A stretch of DNA of 64,000 nt, taken from contig DATKSL010000033.1 of assembly GCA_035531675.1 (NCBI GenBank), forward strand, positions 62,001 to 126,000. Direction: 5' to 3'. Both the position numbers and the translations under genes were made by a program. This DNA is from JAJPIG01 sp035531675 (lineage in GTDB: Bacteria > Desulfobacterota > Binatia > Binatales > Binataceae). The notes beneath the pieces were generated by a model. The model was not told the DNA's origin, did no database searches, and worked only from the letters and a program-made list of their open reading frames with translations. Numbering within the stretch: the first letter of the stretch is position 1; the number at the start of each line of letters is the position of its first letter. Below are positions 7,459-15,020 of the stretch, piece by piece.

Positions 7459-9134
7459 TAAACGCGACGCTGGGATCGATCCAGGGGTCGACGACCATCG
7501 TCGTTACACCCGCCACGTTGGCTTCGATTAACGTCGATCCCCCCAACCACTCTCTCGCCAAAGGCACCACGCTTCAATTTACCGCGACCGGAAATTTCAC
7601 CGACGGCACCACCCAGACGCTGACCACGACCGCAACGTGGATGTCCGCCGACGCAACGATCGCCGCGGTCAGCGATATGGCTGGCAGCAAGGGTCTGGTG
7701 AGCGGCGTCGATCTGGGAACCGTCAGCATCACCGCGACGCAGTCCGCAATCAGCGGATCGGCCAACGTTACCGTGACGCCCCCGACGCTCGATTCAATCA
7801 CTGTAGAGCCAGTAAATCCGTCAATCGCGAAGGGCACTGAAATTCAATTGATGGCCACCGGGAATTTCTCGGACGGCACCACGCAGGACTTGACGGATGC
7901 CGCCACCTGGACCTCCGCCGCCAGCACCGTGGCTGCGGTCGGCGACACCGCGGGCAGCAAAGGGCTGGTGAGCGGATTAACGGTCGGCAGTGCTGCGATC
8001 ACCGCATCCTTCGGGGCCGTCGATGGCTCCTCGACCGTAACCGTCACCTCTGCCCGATTGACCCATATCACCGTGGATCCGGCCTCCTCGAGCATCGCCA
8101 AGGGCACTTCCGTCGAGTTGAAAGCGAGCGGCGACTTCACAGATGGGACCACGCAGGACATTACGGATCAGGTTGGCTGGACCTCGTCAAACAATTCGAT
8201 TGCGGAAGTCAGTAACGCCGCCGGTACGCAGGGACTGGTCTCCGGAAACGACCTCGGCAGCGCGACCATCGAGGCGACCCTCGAAGGTATTCATGGATTC
8301 GCATCGGTGACCGTAACCTCGGCGGTGCTGACGTCGATTACCGTGACGCCGGCGGATCCCACGATCTCCGAAGGAACCAACATCCAATTGATGGCGACGG
8401 GTCACTTCTCCGACTCCAGCACTGAAGATCTAACGGACGAAGCCGGATGGATCTCGGCGGACAACACCATAGCCGACGTCAGCAATTCCCCCGGCACGAA
8501 AGCCCTGGTCACGGGAATCGGCATGGGCGTTGCGGCCGTCACGGCGACCTTTGACGGCGTGCAAGGTTCCACCAATGTAACCGTGACTGCGGCGACCCTG
8601 GTATCGATTACCGTCACCCCCGCCACGCCCTCGATCGCGAAGGGCACGACGGTACAATTGACGGCTACCGGTCTGTTCTCCGACGCGACTACCCATGACC
8701 TGACCGACGAAGTTGGCTGGACTTCCGCCAACGCCGCCGTTGCTCAGGTCGACAGTTCGCCCGGCTACGAAGGACTGGTCACTGGAACCGGCGTAGGCAG
8801 CACTGCCATTACCGCCACGCTCAACGGTGTCCAAGGCTCAACTACGGTGACCGTGACTGCCGCGACGCTGCTGTTCATTACCATCACCCCGTCGAATCCG
8901 ACGATGATGGATGGGACGATGCTGCAGCTCACGGCAATCGGCCACTACTCTGACTCAACCACTCAGGACGTCACCTCATCGGCGGATTGGATATCATCAG
9001 ACACCCGCGTCGCCCACGTTATCACCAGTTCTGCGCATACCAACGGGCGGGTGATTGCGCGCCGCGCCGGGACGACAACCATCACTGCCGTGGTTGGCGA
9101 CCTGCAGGGATCGACGGTTGTAACAGTGACGCCA
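7243..9134 (+). repeat. Seven tandem Ig-like (Big_2) coding repeats
   Basis: Period is about 270 bases (90 codons). Recurring phrases such as IAKGT, ATGNFSDGTTQDLTD and GSTTVTVT mark each unit; units start near 7246, 7515, 7785, 8055, 8325, 8595 and 8865. The last unit is most divergent (SAHTNGRVIARRAG). The similarity makes this stretch prone to recombination and assembly collapse. Confidence 0.8.
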
Positions 9135-9137
9135 TGA
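7455..9137 (+). CDS. Ig-repeat lipoprotein, C-terminal part after the frameshift
   Basis: Continuation of the lipoprotein begun at 7120; the TTG at 7455 is probably not a true start. It contains the end of repeat 1 and six further Big_2-type Ig-like repeats of about 90 residues, each with the plan (A/V)-TL-SITV-P, IAKGT--QL-ATG-FSDGTTQDLTD, W-S----IA-V, KGLV-G, ITA----V-GS--VTVT. Such proteins are extended, surface-exposed adhesin-like or structural fibres. The repeats resemble one another more than outside families, implying recent internal duplication. A strong terminator follows at 9221-9254. Confidence 0.75.
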   Translation: MINATLGSIQGSTTIVVTPATLASINVDPPNHSLAKGTTLQFTATGNFTDGTTQTLTTTATWMSADATIAAVSDMAGSKGLVSGVDLGTVSITATQSAISGSANVTVTPPTLDSITVEPVNPSIAKGTEIQLMATGNFSDGTTQDLTDAATWTSAASTVAAVGDTAGSKGLVSGLTVGSAAITASFGAVDGSSTVTVTSARLTHITVDPASSSIAKGTSVELKASGDFTDGTTQDITDQVGWTSSNNSIAEVSNAAGTQGLVSGNDLGSATIEATLEGIHGFASVTVTSAVLTSITVTPADPTISEGTNIQLMATGHFSDSSTEDLTDEAGWISADNTIADVSNSPGTKALVTGIGMGVAAVTATFDGVQGSTNVTVTAATLVSITVTPATPSIAKGTTVQLTATGLFSDATTHDLTDEVGWTSANAAVAQVDSSPGYEGLVTGTGVGSTAITATLNGVQGSTTVTVTAATLLFITITPSNPTMMDGTMLQLTAIGHYSDSTTQDVTSSADWISSDTRVAHVITSSAHTNGRVIARRAGTTTITAVVGDLQGSTVVTVTP

Positions 9138-9220
9138 GGCAAATTTCGCAGGACTGCAACCTACGATAGCGTGGCGCGGGACATCGGACTGCGGACCTGA
9201 GTGTAGTATCTGCGGGAAAA

Positions 9221-9254
9221 CGAGGCCGGTATTCTTCCGGCCTCGTCCCTTTTC
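9221..9254 (+). terminator. Rho-independent terminator after the Ig lipoprotein
   Basis: A perfect 9-bp stem cgaggccgg/ccggcctcg (9221-9229 and 9237-9245) with a 7-base loop tattctt is followed by tcccttttc. It lies 84 bases after the lipoprotein stop codon and just before repeat copy C. Confidence 0.85.
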
Positions 9255-9256
9255 TG

Positions 9257-9350
9257 CTCCGGGCGCGCCCCCGTGCCACACGGATTTCCCGCCTTTTCGG
9301 CCGCTCGCTAACGCCGTCTGACCTCCCTCGCTGACTCCCCGGAAATGCTC
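9257..9350 (+). repeat. Degenerate tRNA-Arg end flank, copy C
   Basis: Begins ctccgggcgcgcc, the very 3' end of the tRNA-Arg acceptor arm, and continues with tttcccgccttttcggccgc and ctcgctaacgccgtctgac, nearly identical to copy B, then cgctgactccccggaaat as in copy A. Only the last dozen bases of the tRNA remain. A broken molybdenum hydroxylase gene starts about 30 bases further on, so this is probably a recombination boundary. Confidence 0.65.
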
Positions 9351-9380
9351 GGCGGCGGCGAGCGTCGGACCTGACAACAA

Positions 9381-9931
9381 GGCGGGCTGCTCGTCGCGTA
9401 CCTCGCGAGGAATCTGTGTCGTCCCGTCAAATGGATCGAGCAGCGCAATTCTTTGAGCCGCCGAATTTTTGCGCGCCGTTCGGCACCCACGCTGCGGTGG
9501 TCGAGGTTGATACCGAAACCGGAAGCGTTAACTTCCGGCGCTACGTTGCCGTCTATGACTGCGGAACCGTGATCAATCCGCTGATCGTGGAGGGTCAGGT
9601 ACACGGCGGCACCTCACAGGGCATCGGCCAGGCGCTCTACGAGGCTGTCCATTACGATGAGACCGGTCAGTTGCTGAGCGGTAGCCTGATGGACTACGCG
9701 GTACCCAAGGCGACGATGCTCTCGCACTTCGAAATCGCGAATACCGTCACGCCGACGCCGATCAATCCGCTCGGCGCGAAAGGCATCGGCGAATCCGGAT
9801 GCATCGCCGGCAGCGCCTGCGTGCTGAACGCCGTGCTTGATGCGCTGTCGCCGCTGGGTGTGCGCAGCCTCGAGATGCCGCTCAAGCCCGCGCGCATCTG
9901 GCGCGCCATCCACGAGGCGAAGCAGCGCTAA
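9381..9931 (+). pseudogene. Xanthine dehydrogenase/CO dehydrogenase large-subunit remnant with internal deletion
   Basis: Two pieces of a molybdopterin hydroxylase large subunit (normally about 780 residues) are joined out of frame. The first, 9381-9446, reads GGLLVAYLARNLCRPVKWIE, a mid-protein motif of the family. The second, from about 9449 in another frame, reads FFEPPNFCAPFGTHAAVVEV and runs through the genuine C-terminus (GAKGIGESGCIAGSA, ALSPLGVRSLEMPLKP) to the stop at 9931. Several hundred residues between them and the whole N-terminus are missing. The small and FAD subunits are absent. It cannot be functional. Confidence 0.85.
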
Positions 9932-10239
9932 CGGCGACCCGCCGGGGTCTGCAGGCCGGCCGCCACCCTGACCGCGCTGATTGGCTCTCCAGTTGGTCCT
10001 GATGCGCCCTCACGTTAAAGTCGATACGTTGGTCGTGCGGTATGGGATCAATCCGTCTGGCGGTTACCAGGCACATCATCATTAGATAAGAGACGGGCAA
10101 TCCCAACCTGAGTGATTAGAAGCTTTTGCGATCGCCGTGGAGCGGCGCATGGCCTCACGGCCTGACTACTTGACTCGCTTCCGCCGCGACGTAGAATATC
10201 GCGTGAAGACGGGTTAAGAAGCGATAAATTGGGGCGGGC
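9932..10239. other. Intergenic stretch before the sulfotransferase set
   Basis: About 308 bases without a gene. The only clear signal is the sigma70-like promoter at 10170-10197 near the right end. Confidence 0.5.
10170..10197 (+). promoter_or_regulatory. Predicted sigma70 promoter for the membrane protein/sulfotransferase operon
   Basis: TTGACT (10170-10175) and TAGAAT (10192-10197) are separated by 16 bases, five of six matches to each consensus hexamer. The ATG of the first gene is 43 bases downstream of the -10 box. Confidence 0.55.
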
Positions 10240-10506
10240 ATGAAGCGAACGACGATAGTGGGATGGGTGGCGCTAATCCTGATGGCACTGTTGGTGGTGC
10301 AACCCGTCACCGCACACGCCTACGTCGGTCCTACCGCCGGGTTGAGCCTCTTTAGCGCAGCGGTTGGCCTGCTGGTCGCTATATTCTCCGCCTTCGCAAT
10401 TATTCTTCTGTGGCCGATACGTATGTTGCTCAAGTGGATCAGGGGCGCCAAAAGCACTGCGATTGAGACGGCCGAGCCTCCTCAATCCGGCGCGCCGGTG
10501 AGCTGA
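10240..10506 (+). CDS. Small two-segment membrane protein
   Basis: An 88-residue protein with a hydrophobic N-terminus (WVALILMALLVVQP then TAHA, a possible cleaved signal), a YVGPTAGLSLFSAAVG motif and a second membrane segment (LLVAIFSAFAIILLWPIRMLL) followed by basic residues and a polar tail. The YVGP-AGLSL plan is one I associate with short conserved hypothetical proteins beside sulfotransferase genes. The next three genes follow closely in the same direction, so it is probably the first gene of that operon. Function unknown. Confidence 0.7.
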   Translation: MKRTTIVGWVALILMALLVVQPVTAHAYVGPTAGLSLFSAAVGLLVAIFSAFAIILLWPIRMLLKWIRGAKSTAIETAEPPQSGAPVS

Positions 10507-10560
10507 CCGCGCACACCACATCCTCTGGCTTTGTGATTGGACGCGCATGAGGCCGCGACG

Positions 10561-11325
10561 ATGGGGCTGTTCGATGTGCCGGCGCCGCTGTTTGCCTTAG
10601 TAGGTGCGTGGCTGAATCCACTGCTGCCGGACTCGGCGAGAATCGCGCTGTGGGGAGGAGTGGTCGGCGGGCTCGCAACTACTATCTACTGGCTGCTCTC
10701 ACCGCAGCAGCGCATCGTCGAAATTCGCGCCAGGGCGCGTGTAGTAAGAAATGCCTTGCTTCGCTACGACGGTGAATTCCGCGGCGTCCTGACCTTGACC
10801 GGCGAGTCGCTGGCGCTCTCTCTAAAGGAACTATCGCTGGTGATCGGGCCTGCTCTTGCCGCTTCAATCCCGGCCCTTTGTCTGATCGCCTATCTGGGAA
10901 ACAGTTACGATTACTATCTGCCATCGGCGGGTACGATGGTGTCGGTGCGCGTGAAACCGGCCGACGCCGCAGTCCACTGGTCCCCGCCTTCGGTCCTCGA
11001 TCCCGAGGGTGGAGTATTCAGGATTCAATGGCCGCAATCCGGCCATGCAATCCAACTTATGTCCTCGCGCGGTGGAACGCTGGCGAGCTTTCCATTGCGC
11101 AAGCCGATCCCGAACATACAAAAGTTCGTCTGGTGGAATTTCCTGTTCGGAAATCCGGCCGGCTATGTTCCCGCCTCGGCTGAGGTGTCGTCGATCGAAC
11201 TGAAACTGACGCCCAGAGAGTTTCTATCCGTCGGTCCTGGATGGCTGCGCGGATGGGAAACGATCTTTTTCTTCTTCGCCAGCATCACGGCGCTTACTTT
11301 CCGAAAGCTATTGGTGGTGCAGTGA
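10561..11325 (+). CDS. Membrane protein, possibly Oxa1/EMC3-like
   Basis: About 254 residues from the ATG at 10561, chosen because GAGG lies eight bases upstream; a TTG at 10537 is also open. Seen: a first hydrophobic region (IALWGGVVGGLATTIYWLLS), the stretch SPQQRIVEIRARARVVRNAL, a second membrane helix (LVIGPALAASIPALCLIAYLG), a periplasmic domain of about 110 residues, and a terminal membrane helix (TIFFFFASITALTF). The SPQQ-basic helix-membrane helix plan resembles the YidC/Oxa1/EMC3/TMCO1 insertase superfamily, but this is a weak impression. It lies four bases before the sulfotransferase gene. Confidence 0.65.
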   Translation: MGLFDVPAPLFALVGAWLNPLLPDSARIALWGGVVGGLATTIYWLLSPQQRIVEIRARARVVRNALLRYDGEFRGVLTLTGESLALSLKELSLVIGPALAASIPALCLIAYLGNSYDYYLPSAGTMVSVRVKPADAAVHWSPPSVLDPEGGVFRIQWPQSGHAIQLMSSRGGTLASFPLRKPIPNIQKFVWWNFLFGNPAGYVPASAEVSSIELKLTPREFLSVGPGWLRGWETIFFFFASITALTFRKLLVVQ

Positions 11326-11328
11326 GCG

Positions 11329-12453
11329 ATGGCGACCGAGATTTCCTCGCCGTCACTCAGAAACGAAGCATTTTACGTTTCGAGCTGGATTCATCGTCTC
11401 GGCGGCTTGATCGCCAACCATCCGAAGCTCTCGATTCGTCTCGGCAACCTCGAATCGAGCTATCTCAGCGACCAGCTTGCGCCGATCCGAATCGATCGCC
11501 CGATCTACATAACCGGCCTGGCCCGCGCCGGCACCACTATCCTGCTGGATATCGTGGCCTCCTGCGACGGTATCGCGACTCATCGATATCGCGATTTTCC
11601 GCCGATCTTCACGCCCTTTGCCTGGAACTGGTGGTTGGAACATATTCCGCTCAAGGAATCGCCACCGACCGAGCGCGCCCACTCCGATGGAATATTCGTC
11701 ACGCCTGAAAGCCCTGAGGCGATGGAGGAGATGCTGTGGATGGCTTTTTTCCCGCAGCTTCACAATCCCGCGCAGAGCAACGTCCTCGATGCCTCGGTCG
11801 CCAACCAAGCGTTCGAAACTTTCTACCGCGATCATCTCAAGAAGCTGATTCTCACCCGCCATGGACGACGTTACGCTTCAAAAGACAATTATCACATCAC
11901 TCGACTCGAATATCTGCACAAACTGTTTCCCGACGTCCGCTTTGTAATTCCGATCCGTCATCCTGCGGCCCATATCGCCTCGCTGATAAAGGAGCATCGC
12001 CTGTTTATCGAGGCTCATCGGCGTCACCCGCGCGCGCTGACCCACTTCCAGCGCGTCGGACATTTCGAATTCGGCGCTGACCTCAGGCCAATCAACGTCG
12101 GCGATACTGCCAGAGTCTGCGAGATTCAGGCCCTGTGGAATAGCGGCGACGAGGTGCGGGGTTGGGCGCGCTATTGGGCAATGATCTACGGCTTTGCCAT
12201 CGATCGGCTCGACGCGAACCCGGCTCTACGCGGCGCATCGCTCGTGATGCGCTTCGAGGAGCTGTGCGCTAACCCGCAATCGGCGCTGACCCGTTTGTGC
12301 GAGCACTGCGGCCTGGACGGCGCTGACGCTATCGCACGACATGCCGAACGCCTGCACACCCCGACTTATTATCAGGCCAAGTTCTCTGCAGGTGAGCTCG
12401 CGAGCATCGACGAGGAAACCAGATCAGTAAGACAGCGCTTCGGATACGAGTGA
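11329..12453 (+). CDS. PAPS-dependent sulfotransferase family protein
   Basis: A 374-residue cytosolic sulfotransferase-like protein, expected to move a sulfuryl group from 3'-phosphoadenylylsulfate (PAPS) to an acceptor. The 5'-phosphosulfate loop is YITGLARAGTTILLDIV (residues about 59-75), and the 3'-phosphate-binding segment is FPDVRFVIPIRHPAAHIASL. The long acceptor-binding middle (FPPIFTPFAWNWW) is typical of large bacterial members of Sulfotransfer_3 type. Gene order with an arylsulfotransferase-like protein downstream suggests sulfation of one exported or membrane-associated product. Acceptor unknown. Confidence 0.85.
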   Translation: MATEISSPSLRNEAFYVSSWIHRLGGLIANHPKLSIRLGNLESSYLSDQLAPIRIDRPIYITGLARAGTTILLDIVASCDGIATHRYRDFPPIFTPFAWNWWLEHIPLKESPPTERAHSDGIFVTPESPEAMEEMLWMAFFPQLHNPAQSNVLDASVANQAFETFYRDHLKKLILTRHGRRYASKDNYHITRLEYLHKLFPDVRFVIPIRHPAAHIASLIKEHRLFIEAHRRHPRALTHFQRVGHFEFGADLRPINVGDTARVCEIQALWNSGDEVRGWARYWAMIYGFAIDRLDANPALRGASLVMRFEELCANPQSALTRLCEHCGLDGADAIARHAERLHTPTYYQAKFSAGELASIDEETRSVRQRFGYE

Positions 12454-12480
12454 CTATCCGTCGAGCCGGAGATAGAGTCA

Positions 12481-13800
12481 ATGGCACGAACACCAAATTG
12501 GTTTGGCCACTTGAACCGAACAGCCCTGTTTCTGGTATTCGGCTTCTTCTGCGTACTGTTCGGTTTCCTTGCCACCATTACCGGGATGTTCCCCGCCCCC
12601 TTTTTCCGTGCCGCACTCCTTGAGCTCTCCGGACGCGGTGCGGTCGGTTTATTTCAATCCGACCTCTATGTTCCAGCCGACTCCGCAAAGGCAGGAATCA
12701 CCCGTTACGATCCGCAACGAGCCTACAACGGCTATACGATTTTCACCTCAGCCCACACTCAAGGCGCATTTCTGATCGATATGAAAGGAAAGGTGGTCCA
12801 CAAATGGGCGCTACCTTATTCGAAGGTATGGAACAGAGATGCCGCGGTAACAAAGCCCCCTACCACAGGTGTCTTTTGGGACAAAGCCTACCTCTATCCC
12901 AACGGGGACGTGCTCGCCATTTACAGCTGTTTGGGACAGCGGCTTTACGGCTGCGGGCTTGTGAAAATGGATCAGTACTCGCATCCGCAGTGGACCTATC
13001 TTAAGCATGTGCATCACGACGTTACGGTCGGAGCGGATGGCAAGATTTACACGCTTACCCAAAGATCCAGAGCGCAGGTGCCTCCAGCAGCCGGCGACAT
13101 CGCGCTGCCCACCATCGACGACTCTGTGGTCGTGCTGTCGCCTCAAGGAAAGGTACTCAAAGAGGTCTCGGTGCTGGATGCGCTTGCCGGGTCAAAGTAC
13201 CACGGCATCCTCGCCCTTCAGCGATATATGGGTGAGGAAGGTTACGATCAGGATCCCCTCCATGTTAATAGCGTTACACCGATGCCGGCGAGTTTTCGCA
13301 AGACATTTCCCTTCGCCGGACCGGATACGGTACTCATTTCAAGCCGGGATCTCGATACTATCGCATTACTTGACCTGGATTCCGGGAAAATAGTCTGGCT
13401 GCTTCATGGACCGTTTGCCCGGCAACACGATGCAGAATTCCTTGCCAACGGAGATTTGATGGTTTTCGACGATCTCGGAGATACTTCGAACGGGAGGTAT
13501 AGCCGTGTTCTGGAATTCCAACCGGATCCATTCAAGATTGTATGGCAGTTTCCGGGCGACAGCGGAGAAAAGCTTGACAGCGAAATTCTCGGCTCGGTTC
13601 AGAAGCTCCCCAACGGCAACGTGCTGATTACAGACGGCGACAAGGGGCGAATTCTCGAAGTTACGCCGGAAAAGAAAGTTGTATGGGAATACAACAATGC
13701 TTTTCGGCAGGGAGATAAGAAGGAGTACGTACCGATAATCCGCTGGGCGCGTCGCTTCGCCCCCGATCGACTACATTTTAAGTTGGACCAGGATGGTTGA
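12481..13800 (+). CDS. Arylsulfotransferase-like (ASST) beta-propeller protein, membrane anchored
   Basis: A 439-residue protein with an N-terminal signal anchor (ALFLVFGFFCVLFGFLATITG) and a large exported domain. Propeller-like repeats are visible: GAFLIDMKGKVVHKW, KIYTLTQRS, VVVLSPQGKVLKEV, LLDLDSGKIVWLL, LANGDLMVFDDL, LPNGNVLITDGDKGRILEV. Conserved histidines occur in HVHHDV and DPLHVNSV, comparable to the catalytic His region of PAPS-independent aryl sulfotransferases. Base composition looks less GC-rich than neighbouring genes, suggesting separate ancestry. It probably works outside the cytoplasm with the preceding three genes. Confidence 0.82.
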   Translation: MARTPNWFGHLNRTALFLVFGFFCVLFGFLATITGMFPAPFFRAALLELSGRGAVGLFQSDLYVPADSAKAGITRYDPQRAYNGYTIFTSAHTQGAFLIDMKGKVVHKWALPYSKVWNRDAAVTKPPTTGVFWDKAYLYPNGDVLAIYSCLGQRLYGCGLVKMDQYSHPQWTYLKHVHHDVTVGADGKIYTLTQRSRAQVPPAAGDIALPTIDDSVVVLSPQGKVLKEVSVLDALAGSKYHGILALQRYMGEEGYDQDPLHVNSVTPMPASFRKTFPFAGPDTVLISSRDLDTIALLDLDSGKIVWLLHGPFARQHDAEFLANGDLMVFDDLGDTSNGRYSRVLEFQPDPFKIVWQFPGDSGEKLDSEILGSVQKLPNGNVLITDGDKGRILEVTPEKKVVWEYNNAFRQGDKKEYVPIIRWARRFAPDRLHFKLDQDG

Positions 13801-14073
13801 TCCTGCCTACGTTCGGTCAATGAAGAGGACCATGCGCCGCCTAGTAGAGCCGCATGCCACTGCCGTCGCGGCGAGTTCGCAATCGAAGTGTTGTCGGCGT
13901 TCAACCAGTTCAACCTGAACTCATAGAAACGCGGTGCTTTTCCCGCACCAACGCCCCGCGGAAGACTTGCAGAAGAAGCCCGCCCGGCCTATACGGAAGC
14001 AGTGATCGAGACTGACGGCGGCAATCGCGGTACAATGCCGCCAGCGATTCGACCAACGAGGAGTCAGGCCATT

Positions 14074-14652
14074 ATGTCGCGCATACGTCCCGCCAAATTT
14101 GTCCATGTGGTTTACCGTACCCGGCGCTTCGAGCAGATGGTCCAGTGGTACCGGGCGGTGTTCGACGCCAAGGTGCAGTTTCAGAACCCGGTGCTGGCCT
14201 TTCTCACCTATGATGACGAGCATCATCGGATTGCACTGATCAACATGGCAGAGGCGCAACCGCAAGGGACCGAGAGCGATCGGCGCGGGGTGATCGGCGT
14301 CGATCACGTCGCCTACACCTATGCATCGGTCAACGACCTGTTCGAAAATTACGCGCAATTGAAGGAGCAGGGCATCCTGCCCTACTGGTGTATCCACCAC
14401 GGCGTGACGCTCTCGATGTACTACGCCGATCCCGATGGCAACCAGATGGAGTTTCAGGTCGATGCTTTCGGCTCGGCCGAAGAGGCCAACGCATATATGC
14501 GTGGTCCGCACTACGGCACGAATCCGATCGGCGTCGAATACGACCCGGACGAAATTCTGGCCCGGCTGCGCTCCGGGACGCCAGGGTCTGACTTCCTGAT
14601 GCGCCAGAGCGATCTACCGATAGCGCCACTTCGCGGGTCAATCGGATCCTGA
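14074..14652 (+). CDS. VOC family (glyoxalase/extradiol-type) protein
   Basis: 192 residues from the ATG at 14074, which has GAGGAG about 12 bases upstream; earlier in-frame starts lack family sequence. It forms one paired beta-alpha-beta3 metal-binding module: first ligand His in FVHVVYRT, second His in GVDHVAYTYASV, and Glu in DPDGNQMEFQVD, so the two-His/one-Glu site is intact. Such proteins include extradiol ring-cleavage dioxygenases, but a single-module length of about 190 is shorter than the classical 290-residue enzymes. It lies just upstream of a Rieske oxygenase, suggesting a role in processing the hydroxylated product. Confidence 0.85.
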   Translation: MSRIRPAKFVHVVYRTRRFEQMVQWYRAVFDAKVQFQNPVLAFLTYDDEHHRIALINMAEAQPQGTESDRRGVIGVDHVAYTYASVNDLFENYAQLKEQGILPYWCIHHGVTLSMYYADPDGNQMEFQVDAFGSAEEANAYMRGPHYGTNPIGVEYDPDEILARLRSGTPGSDFLMRQSDLPIAPLRGSIGS

Positions 14653-15020
14653 GCGTCGCCACGGGGGAACCGTGAAGCCGGCGCCACGGTCAGCGATATT
14701 TCTGTGGTGAGCCGCACCGTAGCGATCCGATGAATAAAATCGTGATTCCTACGATCGAGCAAATCGCCTCGATGTCGATCGAACGCTGCCAACATGAACG
14801 GATACGGCTGAGAAACGAAATCTCATTCGCGCGCGGTAACACGCTTTGGGGCGGGCCATCGGCGGAAGAGAAGATTGCCGCGTAAGCGCGGGGTCCCTCC
14901 ACTTCATTCCTTTTGAGCCAGCAGCCTGCTCTCTTGTTACCACCTTTTTCAGTCTCAGTGCTAAAGTGGCGAACTTGGTCAGCTAGCGGTGCGCACAGAG
15001 CAGAGATAAGGGGTGCCGTG
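14653..15020. other. Intergenic stretch between VOC and Rieske genes
   Basis: About 368 bases. It holds one short open frame (14730-14885, listed separately) and otherwise nothing recognised. No clear promoter motif was found for the Rieske gene, although AAGGGG lies about 7 bases before its ATG. Confidence 0.5.
14730..14885 (+). CDS. Possible small protein, 51 residues
   Basis: An ATG-initiated frame (MNKIVIPTIEQIASMSIERC, then charged residues, ending AEEKIAA) that looks amphipathic and protein-like rather than arginine-rich shadow. No strong ribosome site precedes it (gtagcgatccg). No family recognised. It could equally be the remnant of a larger gene. Confidence 0.25.
   Translation: MNKIVIPTIEQIASMSIERCQHERIRLRNEISFARGNTLWGGPSAEEKIAA

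Noticed and set aside
7243..9134. Periodic repeats considered as CRISPR
   Set aside because: The period is about 270 bases and each unit encodes a conserved Ig-like domain; there are no short direct repeats with unique spacers.
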